NCBI GenBank assembly: GCA_048635425.1
Contig: JAIVYN010000011.1
Span: forward strand, 1-30,415
DNA from: NIOZ-UU13 sp048635425
Lineage (GTDB): Bacteria; Planctomycetota; Phycisphaerae; Sedimentisphaerales; Anaerobacaceae
DNA length: 30,415 bases
Reading direction: 5' to 3'
The translations under genes were made by a program, and so were the position numbers. Positions 22,738 through 30,415 of this stretch are shown here, piece by piece. The notes under the pieces were generated by a model. The model did no database searches. It saw nothing but the letters and a program-made list of their open reading frames with translations, and had not been told where the DNA came from. How positions within the stretch are numbered: position 1 is the stretch's first letter; every line of letters starts with the position of its first letter.

Positions 22738-24081
22738 TTATTTTGATTTTGGCGCTCGTCTATCGTCAATTGCTGTTTTGGCCTTTATCTGATTGCCTTC
22801 GAGAATTACTTGTCCGACTTGCTCTTCGATTCGAATTCCCACGGTTTGACTTTGTGACTGGTCTTCTCTGGTGTCACGAATAATATTGTTCTTGAGAACC
22901 AGGTTATTTGTCTGTCCTCGAATACGAATACCCGCTGCTTCTGAACCTGTACCGTTGTTCTCGATAATATTTTCCTCAAGGCGATTGCGGTGAGCGGCCA
23001 TTCCCAGTGTTTCGTTACGGAAAAAGACCCCATTTTGACGATTCAGACGGACAATGTTGCGGCGAAGAAGATTGTCGGAATCTTTGTGCCCGATGGAGAT
23101 ACCAAATCGTCCGTTACCTTCCAAAATATTATCTTCGAATAATCCGTGCCGAACCCGCCAGCACAAAAATAGGCCGTCAGTTCCGTTACCGCGGGCAGCA
23201 CAATCGCGAATACGCGGACGCTGGGAGCCGCTGCCCGGGTGTATGCCGAGATAGGTATTGTCCTCACAAATACAACCAACTACAGTAACGTCATTGGACT
23301 GCTGGAAGCTGATTCCGTCCCCGTTGTAGTTTCGCACTACACAATCCTGAATGACCGTCCCGAAGGCACGATACAGGAAAATCCCCGCACCTCGGCAGCC
23401 GTTCAAGTGGACGTTGGAGTCCTTATTGCCGTCAATTATGAGATTTTCAACTCGCGCCCCTTCGATGTGATAGCCGCTGACTACCGGGAAGACTGTTGCG
23501 GCTTTGGCTTTGTTTCTTACCATGCAATCGGCCATCAACGGCTTGTCAATTGAGAAGGTGTTATTGTTTCGACCTGTGATGCGGGCAACAGTGGTATGGA
23601 ATCCTCCGGCCCTGTCGTCCCAGATCGCAACGCCATGACCAACCTCAAAGCCGGTCGGGTCTTCCAGCGTGATTTGCTGCTCACCAAAGTCACCATCAAG
23701 GGCCAGAGCAGATACAGCTCCATCGGCTTTCCGTAAAACCGTTCTGCCTTTCTTGCCCCTGACTGTCACGTTGTCGCGCAGGTGCAGAGAATCATACATC
23801 AGGTATTCTCCCTCGCCGATTTCAACTGTTCCGCCTCCAAGCCCGGCAATATAATCGACCGCAGCCTGCAATGCCCTGTTATCATTGCCTGTTATGTGGG
23901 CGTTATCTTTACCAACAGTTATATGAGGCAATTCTTTCATTGCCGAGTGCATAGTTTTAGGCAGTTGTTGCTCGTCCGGCTTGGGTGAGAAATCCTTTCG
24001 AGTTTCCTTGGCGTATGTAATGCCGGCGGCGCCGACAATAAAGGAAATAGCAGAGAGTGATAAAAAAAGACTTGTTTTCAT
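22738..24081 (-). CDS. Secreted right-handed parallel beta-helix protein (pectate lyase-like superfamily)
   Basis: A 447-residue protein with signal peptide MKTSLFLSLSAISFIVGAAG. It opens with an N-terminal cap typical of pectate lyase/pectin lyase-fold proteins (LQAAVDYIAGLGGGTVEIGE and then HLRDNVTVRGKKGRTVLRKA, residues about 68-120), followed by at least ten parallel beta-helix rungs of about 22 residues (CVVRNYNGDGISFQQSNDVT, ILEGNGRFGISIGHKDSDNL and similar). Asn and Gly ladders are visible. Polysaccharide lyase or hydrolase activity is plausible but no catalytic residues were assigned. GGAGG precedes the ATG. It is last in an operon with the giant PQQ protein and the prepilin, 35 bases downstream of the latter. 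Confidence 0.85.
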   Translation of the reverse strand: MKTSLFLSLSAISFIVGAAGITYAKETRKDFSPKPDEQQLPKTMHSAMKELPHITVGKDNAHITGNDNRALQAAVDYIAGLGGGTVEIGEGEYLMYDSLHLRDNVTVRGKKGRTVLRKADGAVSALALDGDFGEQQITLEDPTGFEVGHGVAIWDDRAGGFHTTVARITGRNNNTFSIDKPLMADCMVRNKAKAATVFPVVSGYHIEGARVENLIIDGNKDSNVHLNGCRGAGIFLYRAFGTVIQDCVVRNYNGDGISFQQSNDVTVVGCICEDNTYLGIHPGSGSQRPRIRDCAARGNGTDGLFLCWRVRHGLFEDNILEGNGRFGISIGHKDSDNLLRRNIVRLNRQNGVFFRNETLGMAAHRNRLEENIIENNGTGSEAAGIRIRGQTNNLVLKNNIIRDTREDQSQSQTVGIRIEEQVGQVILEGNQIKAKTAIDDRRAPKSK

Positions 24082-24116
24082 TGTGTTGACCTCCGTTAGT
24101 TGTGGGTAACTTACTT

Positions 24117-25046
24117 TCAGTAATCCCTAAAACTTCTCATCCAATCCGGCCAGACCGGCGAGGGGTCGTTTATTCTATAACCTCGATGCCATTTCAACTT
24201 CCACAGCTCCTTAAGCCCTATCCTTCTGACGGAAAAATCCACAAGGGCACTATTCACAAACCCATCGTGTCGGTTGATGCAGAAACGCTTCATTTCACTT
24301 GTATTGGGCGACTCTATCACATCGCCATTATATGCCGGGGGCTCATCTGTTTGCCTCGGCCAGGCATCATCCCATGAACAATCCAAAAACAGCGGTATGT
24401 TACCTGCATCTGTGAGGTTGAGGGTCCTCCAGTTATCTTCGGTCGTACGTCCATGTAATGTTTTCATTTCCATCGGTGGATTGCAAAGCCACCCGTTAGG
24501 AGAATAGCTGCCGGCATGATCTCTATTGGTAATCCATGCCCCAAATGGGACCCGACCTCCCTGAGTGTAAGGTTTCGTTGCCATTGGGCATAAACGTATC
24601 TTTCCATCGTGATAATACGACTGCAGTGGAGTAATCCACCAATACTTACCGGCACCACTACTACTGTTATCAAGCAAACCGCTTAGAAAAGAGCCGTCGT
24701 TCTCATTGGCATACATCAAAAAGATAGTGCCCCATTGTTTCAGATTTGATTGACAAGCAACCGTTTTTGCCTGCTTCTTTACCCGCTGCAGGGCGGGCAT
24801 CAATATCGCCATCAACAGCGCAATGATGGCAATCACTACCAAAAGTTCTATTAACGTAAACCCCGTTAGTCCTAAGGACTCCGCCGCAAGGCGTCCCTTA
24901 CGGGATTTTCGGAGAAATACCGCACGACACTTTTGCACTTTTGCCGAAAGGCATCCTGCGAACTGAATTCGACTGATTTCTCCCGACAGGGATACTGCGT
25001 ATAACGGAGTGAATGCTTTTCTTTTATTCATACCGCTTTCAATCAT
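24117..25046 (-). CDS. Prepilin-like (type II secretion pseudopilin-type) protein with an unusually long leader
   Basis: A 309-residue protein with the prepilin cleavage motif G-FTLIELLVVIAIIALLMAI, the predicted cut falling after Gly62. The +5 Glu is present. The C-terminal part has the planctomycete H-X9-D motif (RHDGFVNSALVDFSVRR, with DF instead of the usual DG). Normal leaders are about 6-30 residues; here 62 precede the cut. The start at 25046 has GGAG exactly 7 bases upstream, better than the next ATG (25031). The early residues MNKRKAF would fit a normal prepilin start, and residues about 14-60 are encoded by repeat DNA (24868-25010), so an insertion into the leader is likely. It starts 14 bases after the giant gene. 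Export by the usual prepilin route is uncertain with this leader. Confidence 0.8.
   Translation of the reverse strand: MIESGMNKRKAFTPLYAVSLSGEISRIQFAGCLSAKVQKCRAVFLRKSRKGRLAAESLGLTGFTLIELLVVIAIIALLMAILMPALQRVKKQAKTVACQSNLKQWGTIFLMYANENDGSFLSGLLDNSSSGAGKYWWITPLQSYYHDGKIRLCPMATKPYTQGGRVPFGAWITNRDHAGSYSPNGWLCNPPMEMKTLHGRTTEDNWRTLNLTDAGNIPLFLDCSWDDAWPRQTDEPPAYNGDVIESPNTSEMKRFCINRHDGFVNSALVDFSVRRIGLKELWKLKWHRGYRINDPSPVWPDWMRSFRDY
24868..25010. repeat. Repeat block inside the prepilin leader
   Basis: It contains AGTCC-TAA-GGACT (24868-24880), then a 26-base core (24880-24905) identical to that in the giant gene at 26677-26702, then several smaller palindromic pieces, for example TTTTGCCGAAAGGCATCC near 24940. 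The reading frame stays open throughout. Confidence 0.7.
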
Positions 25047-25060
25047 TGTGCTTCTCCAGC

Positions 25061-28000
25061 TCACGGCTCGACCAAGCTCGCCGAAGTCCAACCTTCGGCA
25101 ATAATTTCAATTCCACAAAGCAGGGGGCTGGCTTGCCCCGCAGTCGCGGGAGTGAGAGTGACCTTTAAATCATCTTTTACGTTAATTCCTTTGAACTCCT
25201 TTACCACGGGTCGATTTGCACCACCGGCTTCCTTCACGATATCAAAAGTTTCCAGGACCTGCCTGTCCTGAAGCGAGACATTGAAGAGACGCCGGCCAAT
25301 CCGCCTGTCAGAAGTCCGCCCGTGGCGGATATCCATCTCGTATTCCTCAACCTCAGCAAAATACAAGCGTACAGTATAAGGTCGAGGCTGCTCAAAAGCA
25401 CCCTTGATATGCTCTTCCTGCCAGGTAGGAATTTTGCCGATGTGCTTATCGAAAGCGTCAACGTTTGATGGATTCCTGCCTGGTTGAAGGAACATGCGTA
25501 TTGAGACTTCCCTGAGCCCCGTTACGCCCGAGGCGGTTATCCAGTTATGTTTGCCTTTTACTCGCGAGTTGTGATGGCGGAACCACCGAGGCTCTTCATA
25601 TTTGGCTCGAACGGGAATATCGGGTGACGGCCCCCCAATACTCGGGAACTCCAGCCACAACGTACCATTTTCAGCATAGCGGTTGCCTGGGGCGCCAAAA
25701 TTGATTCCGACCTGCTTAACTGGTATTGCCGTATCTGGAGAGGCATAGTAGTCAAATGTCCAATATACTACTTCCGGCATGTGAACTAAGGCAACTGATG
25801 CCTGATTTTGATAGCTGCAGATACAGGTACGAGTATAGTCCGGGGCATTCAGCACGCCATTTGCGATTATCAAGTTCGACGTGCAGCCGGACTTGAATCC
25901 GCCGATGCTGGCTGTACCTTGCCCTCTGGTCAAGTCCACAAACGCCGCGGAAGCCGACCGAAATGTAAGCAGGTTCTCACTGGCTATTGCCGTATTGCAT
26001 CCCTTGAACCTGACCCATGTCCACGGAATTATCTCGCCGGTCATCGAATGTTCGCGCATGACGTACTTTCCGGTAAGCAGGTCAAAAACCTTCGCCTCAG
26101 CGGGAGCAGAACCACTACCGCCGCCGGTTTGCGTTATAATCCAGTTGTGGTAGAGTATTGGGGGGCCCTTGTAGCTATCATCAGTCCTCCAGAGTACCTT
26201 GCCGTCCGAACCCCTGTAAGCCACCATACCTTTGCCCGCTTCGTCCCTTGCCCGGTCCCCGGACCGGCTGCCTGCCTGGAGCAGAACGTCATGCTCCACC
26301 GAATAACCGAGCCATGTACCGAAAACGCCCTCATTGGTCTTCCAAAGCAATCCTCCCGTCCGCGCATCTAATGCGTACAGGGTGCGTTCCTTCTCGAAGT
26401 TGAGCCCTCGGCGTTTAAAGTAAGCCAGCTTGGCTTCGCTCATACCATCGATGCAGAAGACTTTGTTGGCTGCCATTGCAATGGTATTGTGGCGGAAAGA
26501 GTATTCTGCGTTGCGTTTCCAGAGAATTTTACCGCTGTGCCTATCCATGGCAACGAGCATCTTGCTCCCGGAAGAATAGTCTGCGTTGACCGTTATACCG
26601 GAGATATTGTTCACCTGTGCCTGCGCCACCTGTGTCGAGGCAAACACAGGTGCAGGCAGGCCGGTGAATTCGATGTTCCGCCGCAAGGCGTCCCTTACGG
26701 GACTGTTCACACCAGGTTTCCCATTTCGGAGGACGACCAGGTAAGGATTAAGGGTAAAACCCCGGCTGTCAACTTTCCGGTTATGCCCTTCGATGGCCAG
26801 CACATTTTTCCCATCACGCAAAAGATTACGGTGGTTGTCGATCTTGAAATACTCCCAGTCTTTTCTCTCATGTTCTTCTATACCCGAAGCCCTAACTCCG
26901 CTGCCATTGAAGACGCCCACGCGGAGAATCTCCTTGCCGTTGAGGTAGGCTATAAAGGCATCGTCGTACTTGACCACCAATCCCAATTCGTGGATATCCT
27001 CCGGCTCAGGTATGCTGAATGACTTGCGTATATACACGACAGTATAATGGTCTTTCATGTCCTTCAGCACCGTCTTGTTGTCTTTATAATTGTAGCCGAA
27101 ACCCGTTGCTGAAGTCCTCCACGTTTCGGCGTTAAAATCCGGCTGTGTCCATGCACCATTCGGATGAGTACCGGCTAAGTATTGCCAATCGGCTCCCTTT
27201 TTAATGATTGGTTGCATGTTCTCGGGGAGCTTTGTGCGCACCGGTTTGTCCGTTAACGGAATGTTAATTGGCGATGCAGTTGCAAGCAGTAGATTTTTCC
27301 AGACCGCAATTGTGCCCCATTGAGGTCTGTCTTCGTGCGGCATCGAGAATTCCTTCGAGGTCCCGCCCGTGGCCGGGTTGAGCACGTGGATTTTGTCCCC
27401 ATATACTACGTACACGCCGTCCGAAACAGAGACATAGTTGCTTCCAATCTCGTTAGCGCCCGGTTGATGGTCGGTGTTGTCGTAGTACTTGCCCAGGTCC
27501 GTAAAATCTCTTTCCCAAATCAGCCGGCCGGTATAGACGTCAACCGCCCGGAGCATGTTCCGCCCTTCGATGAAAAGTCGTCCCCCAACAACCTGTGGAG
27601 ATGGGCCGTGTCCGTGACGCGGCAATATCTTGTCATTGGAAGGGCCGCCGAACCACAGAAGTCCGAGCGGGGCCTTGACCCTCTTATCTCTGGACATTAC
27701 GGTATTGGCGGAATCGCCGTACTGATGGGTCCAATCGGCCGAATCAGTTAGTGGGCCGGCTCGGGTCAGCATAATATACTCACCCGAGCTTGTAATCTCA
27801 GAGCCAGGCAGTTTCGATTCGAGCACCCGCCTCATAATTTGAATATGCTCACTTTGTGGGGCCAAAAAGCAGGCTGTTCCCCCGTAAGGGCGTAGCGAAT
27901 GAAAAACACGCTCAAATAGGACAGAGGACAGAGCTGATTTCTGACTTCGGTCTTCTGATACGACCAGATTAGCCATATAAGGGGGAAGTCGCATCGTTGT

Positions 28001-30415
28001 AATATCGCCGAGGTGAACAGCGACTCGAGTCCCATACAGTCCTGCCTCGTCAAGCCTCCTGCGTATTGCTTCAACTTTTCCGGAGTCCGGGTCGAGTGCG
28101 ATAATATGTAAATCTGATTGACTCACTAACTGCTCGAGAAGTTCACCGTTGCCAAGTCCAAGCAGCAGGCAGTATCCTTCTCTTTGGTCGGTCATTTCCA
28201 ATATTTGCCTGACCTTGTCCTTCCATTGACGGGAGCCGGCCGGCAGTGGTTTGACTTCCAGTGCGTGATGTTTTGGCCTGATTCTTTTGTCTGCGAAACA
28301 GTAAAGTTTACCCTGGAGAGTAATGACAAAAAGCTTGCCGTCCGCGGCCAGCATGTTCCACACTTCGCCCTCTACTTTCGCCTGCCAAGAGACCTTGGAT
28401 TGACCATTGTTCACCTGTGCCTGCGCCACCTGTGTCGAGGCAGACACAGGTGCAGGCAAAGGAATATCAACAGCGAAAATAATACCTTCCTCGCCGCTGC
28501 CATACAAACGTGAGCCGGCTTTCAAGAATATTCTCCTGAGCTCAGATGGGACCTTTGCCTGCCATAAACTCTCAGCTTTTTTTGCCCCCGGCTCAAGCTT
28601 GTAAGCCATAATTGAATTATATCTTTTGCCGATGATAACTTCATCTGCTATTACCGATGCCGGCGCCCTGGAGATTCTAATGCCGTCGGAGAGTTTGTAT
28701 ATGGCCCCACGGTTGAAAAAATGGTCGCCCGAGGCCATAACTTCACACGTACCGGTTTTATCATATTCGTTCAAATTATAATATAGAAACTGTCCTGTCT
28801 CGCGGTCGTAAGCAGCCGGGACGGAACGGCCGCCCGATACCAGCAATTTGTCCTCCGTAGCAACCAAATAGCCCTGCGGTGCCACACCGGCAAAGGCCGG
28901 ACTGCTATGTGGCTGCAAGATGTAGGTCGCACCGCTGCCGCTATTGGTCCAGATGGCCTCTCCGGTCTCGGCATCGATTGCGTGGATAAAGGTGCCCATA
29001 AAAGGCCAAATGCTGGCTGCGAAATATATCTTCCCCTCATACAGAACCGGCCCGCCCCGCATGGGCCACATGCCGATTAGTCGATCGTTGCCGATAACCT
29101 TATTCCGGGCGGGACCCACGAGAAACTTGCGAATAAGAGAACCGTTTTCGGCATTCAGGCAATAGAGATATCCATCATCAGAGGCAAAATAGAGCTTGTC
29201 CTTATAAACCACGGGTGCAAAACGCACGGGGCCATCGGTATAGAAACGCCACTTCTCTATCCCTGTCTCTGTGTCATAGGCGGTTACACGGTCGCAGACC
29301 ATTGAGCCAACGAAAATGGTCTTCCCCGCAACAACGGGTTCGTACGAGGCGTCAAACTGAAGCCTGTCCTGACTTCTTGGCCAGGCGGGCTTTGGAGGGG
29401 CCAGCTCACGGACCCACTGCAGATGCATCTTTTCTGGCAGCTCCTCGGGTGAAGCCGCACGGCGTCCCGCATCGTATCGCCACATAGGCCAATCGTGTCC
29501 ATACACGATAGGGGACAACGCATAAGTTTTTTTCAACAAAGATAGCGTTTTCTCGAACTCTTTGTTGCTCAGCGGACGATCCCACATAAGCAAGCGGGCC
29601 AGCTCACCGTCGAAGGACTCATGGCCCGGATGGTTCGTTGCATCACGTTCCTGTCCAATCGCCATTTTGGACGAGTTCGCCTTTGGATTGACGCCGAAAG
29701 GTTTGGACGCCACTGGTTTGGTACTATTGACAAAAAGCTCGATGGTGACTTTCCCGGTGCCGGCGCCCATGCGAGAGGCGATTACGTAGTAGCGATTCTC
29801 TTTTAGCTTAGGACCAAGAAGCTGAGGATTGTTCTGGTCCCATCGGCCAAAGGTGATGCCATTTCGAGAACCAGCCCAAAGCGTGTTATCGTCCTTTAGC
29901 CCCGCCCAGAATCCTTCATATTTTCCACCGTTTCTCAAGTTCCCAAAGAATGAATTCACGTCCTTGAGACCGGATACCTGGGGGTAAACCGACATCACCG
30001 CAAACCACGTGTAACCACTTCCGGTTATAAGATGGTCAAATGCGTCTTCATTGCTATTGATGAGCTCCTGTCGTTTAAACACAACGGCGTTATGACCACC
30101 AATAGCTGCCACTTTTTCTTTCAGCGTAGGGTGTCCGGTACCCTTTTCATGATTAGCATCTCTCGTCGCTACGAAGGTTTTGACCTTCCAGTCCACCTGG
30201 TTTTCCCAGGACGTGACTCGTCCGTTAACCACTTTGACCCCCCGGTCCGCGTCGAGGTCCAGGATAAGGCCTTTGGGTATAACTTCACTCTTTGCTTTCA
30301 GATGCGATTCCGCCCTAACCAGACCGGTGCCCGCCAATGCCATTATAAAGACGACCGATAGAACAGCCTGGTATTTCGATACGCGTGTTAGTCGAAGACC
30401 CCTTCCAACAGGGGG
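25061..30415 (-). CDS. Giant exported PQQ-propeller protein with LamG-like, methyltransferase-like and malectin-like domains (start outside window)
   Basis: The frame stays open to the right edge; in the numbering from the first internal ATG (30343) it has 1760 residues, but the 24 codons before it (LTRVSKYQAVLSVVFI) supply the hydrophobic core of a signal peptide, so the true start lies beyond 30415. Domains: LamG-like 25-275; PQQ repeats 283-690 with AYDTETGIEKWRF and similar; a class I SAM methyltransferase-like fold 705-860 with motif I LLLGLGNGEL (726-735) and IIALDPDSG (747-755); PQQ repeats 865-1035; a jelly-roll carbohydrate-binding-like region 1045-1205; PQQ repeats 1240-1520; malectin-like 1545-1750 (YTVRLYFAEVEEYE and RRLFNVSLQDRQVLETFDIV). 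Repeat-derived peptides lie at 629-646 and 1214-1246. First gene of an operon with the prepilin and beta-helix genes. Confidence 0.85.
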   Translation of the reverse strand, partial: PPVGRGLRLTRVSKYQAVLSVVFIMALAGTGLVRAESHLKAKSEVIPKGLILDLDADRGVKVVNGRVTSWENQVDWKVKTFVATRDANHEKGTGHPTLKEKVAAIGGHNAVVFKRQELINSNEDAFDHLITGSGYTWFAVMSVYPQVSGLKDVNSFFGNLRNGGKYEGFWAGLKDDNTLWAGSRNGITFGRWDQNNPQLLGPKLKENRYYVIASRMGAGTGKVTIELFVNSTKPVASKPFGVNPKANSSKMAIGQERDATNHPGHESFDGELARLLMWDRPLSNKEFEKTLSLLKKTYALSPIVYGHDWPMWRYDAGRRAASPEELPEKMHLQWVRELAPPKPAWPRSQDRLQFDASYEPVVAGKTIFVGSMVCDRVTAYDTETGIEKWRFYTDGPVRFAPVVYKDKLYFASDDGYLYCLNAENGSLIRKFLVGPARNKVIGNDRLIGMWPMRGGPVLYEGKIYFAASIWPFMGTFIHAIDAETGEAIWTNSGSGATYILQPHSSPAFAGVAPQGYLVATEDKLLVSGGRSVPAAYDRETGQFLYYNLNEYDKTGTCEVMASGDHFFNRGAIYKLSDGIRISRAPASVIADEVIIGKRYNSIMAYKLEPGAKKAESLWQAKVPSELRRIFLKAGSRLYGSGEEGIIFAVDIPLPAPVSASTQVAQAQVNNGQSKVSWQAKVEGEVWNMLAADGKLFVITLQGKLYCFADKRIRPKHHALEVKPLPAGSRQWKDKVRQILEMTDQREGYCLLLGLGNGELLEQLVSQSDLHIIALDPDSGKVEAIRRRLDEAGLYGTRVAVHLGDITTMRLPPYMANLVVSEDRSQKSALSSVLFERVFHSLRPYGGTACFLAPQSEHIQIMRRVLESKLPGSEITSSGEYIMLTRAGPLTDSADWTHQYGDSANTVMSRDKRVKAPLGLLWFGGPSNDKILPRHGHGPSPQVVGGRLFIEGRNMLRAVDVYTGRLIWERDFTDLGKYYDNTDHQPGANEIGSNYVSVSDGVYVVYGDKIHVLNPATGGTSKEFSMPHEDRPQWGTIAVWKNLLLATASPINIPLTDKPVRTKLPENMQPIIKKGADWQYLAGTHPNGAWTQPDFNAETWRTSATGFGYNYKDNKTVLKDMKDHYTVVYIRKSFSIPEPEDIHELGLVVKYDDAFIAYLNGKEILRVGVFNGSGVRASGIEEHERKDWEYFKIDNHRNLLRDGKNVLAIEGHNRKVDSRGFTLNPYLVVLRNGKPGVNSPVRDALRRNIEFTGLPAPVFASTQVAQAQVNNISGITVNADYSSGSKMLVAMDRHSGKILWKRNAEYSFRHNTIAMAANKVFCIDGMSEAKLAYFKRRGLNFEKERTLYALDARTGGLLWKTNEGVFGTWLGYSVEHDVLLQAGSRSGDRARDEAGKGMVAYRGSDGKVLWRTDDSYKGPPILYHNWIITQTGGGSGSAPAEAKVFDLLTGKYVMREHSMTGEIIPWTWVRFKGCNTAIASENLLTFRSASAAFVDLTRGQGTASIGGFKSGCTSNLIIANGVLNAPDYTRTCICSYQNQASVALVHMPEVVYWTFDYYASPDTAIPVKQVGINFGAPGNRYAENGTLWLEFPSIGGPSPDIPVRAKYEEPRWFRHHNSRVKGKHNWITASGVTGLREVSIRMFLQPGRNPSNVDAFDKHIGKIPTWQEEHIKGAFEQPRPYTVRLYFAEVEEYEMDIRHGRTSDRRIGRRLFNVSLQDRQVLETFDIVKEAGGANRPVVKEFKGINVKDDLKVTLTPATAGQASPLLCGIEIIAEGWTSASLVEP
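26606..26659. repeat. 54-base palindromic repeat, copy 2, inside the giant gene
   Basis: It matches 28406-28459 at all but one base. ACCTGTGT and ACACAGGT form an 8-bp stem, extended by GCCTGC with GCAGGC. On the minus strand it encodes LPAPVFASTQVAQAQVNN (residues 1229-1246). Confidence 0.85.
26677..26702. repeat. 26-base repeat core inside the giant gene
   Basis: Identical over 26 bases to 24880-24905 in the prepilin gene; contains GCCGCAAGGC and TCCCTTACGGGA palindromes. It encodes part of SPVRDALRRN next to the 54-base copy. Confidence 0.8.
28406..28459. repeat. 54-base palindromic repeat, copy 1, inside the giant gene
   Basis: The partner of 26606-26659, in the same orientation and frame, encoding LPAPVSASTQVAQAQVNN (residues 629-646). 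The two copies are exactly 1800 bases apart. Confidence 0.85.

Noticed and set aside
27870..27905. CCCCGTAAGGG inside the methyltransferase-like domain as another repeat copy
   Set aside because: The encoded HSLRPYGG fits the normal methyltransferase motif, so no insertion needs to be assumed.
29452..29476. GCCGCACGGCGTCCC in the giant gene, similar to the palindromic repeat core
   Set aside because: It encodes DAGRRAASPEEL, a motif expected at this place in such PQQ proteins, so the likeness is probably chance.
1..30415. CRISPR array or restriction-modification system
   Set aside because: No regularly spaced repeats, cas-like or methylase/endonuclease pair is visible; the methyltransferase-like domain belongs to an exported protein.

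Overview
The window looks like chromosome of a Planctomycetota bacterium, most likely class Phycisphaerae (Sedimentisphaerales-like). This is inferred from the gene set: Tat-exported Gfo/Idh/MocA oxidoreductases, a ThuA-like protein, a prepilin-like protein with an H-X9-D motif, a very large exported PQQ-propeller protein, an exo-rhamnogalacturonan-lyase-like protein and a fused DAHP synthase/chorismate mutase. Taxonomy was not tested by any search.

Layout. (1) 1-4800, minus strand: a phage head module in transcription order portal, scaffold, SU10-like major capsid protein, then three small structural proteins, the last running off the left edge. No terminase lies upstream of the portal; 4801-5386 is non-coding. 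(2) 5387-7438, minus strand: a PfkB sugar kinase and a SagB-type nitroreductase, the latter followed by a strong intrinsic terminator. (3) 8138-9360, plus strand: a second phage-like block with a strong sigma70-type promoter, a double-HTH protein, a soluble ABC-type ATPase and the first 44 codons of a DUF1376-like replication protein cut off by an IS element (about 9356-10840). A tRNA-Arg(TCG) gene follows 34 bases beyond the IS; it could be the old attachment site of a decayed, rearranged prophage (inference). (4) 11327-15861: an exported Gfo/Idh/MocA protein, a fused DAHP synthase/chorismate mutase and a convergent DinG-type helicase. (5) 15925-30415: a carbohydrate-oriented region with a YetA/PcRGLX-like lyase, a PH-domain membrane protein, a ThuA / Gfo-Idh-MocA / TIM-barrel lipoprotein row on the plus strand, and a convergent minus-strand operon of a giant PQQ/methyltransferase/malectin protein (start outside the window), a prepilin-like protein and an exported beta-helix protein.

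The exported sugar-active and oxidoreductase proteins fit breakdown of pectin-type or other acidic polysaccharides, with the PfkB kinase and Gfo/Idh/MocA enzymes possibly acting on released sugars; substrates are not provable from sequence.

The most unusual signal is a set of short GC-rich palindromic repeats scattered through the window, both between genes and inside open reading frames without breaking them. Two near-identical 54-base copies sit in the giant protein and encode the same 18-residue peptide apart from one residue. A 26-base core is shared exactly between the giant protein and the prepilin gene, where the repeat block appears to have stretched the prepilin leader to about 62 residues. 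This resembles the in-frame palindromic elements known from Rickettsia, but here in a planctomycete-like genome.
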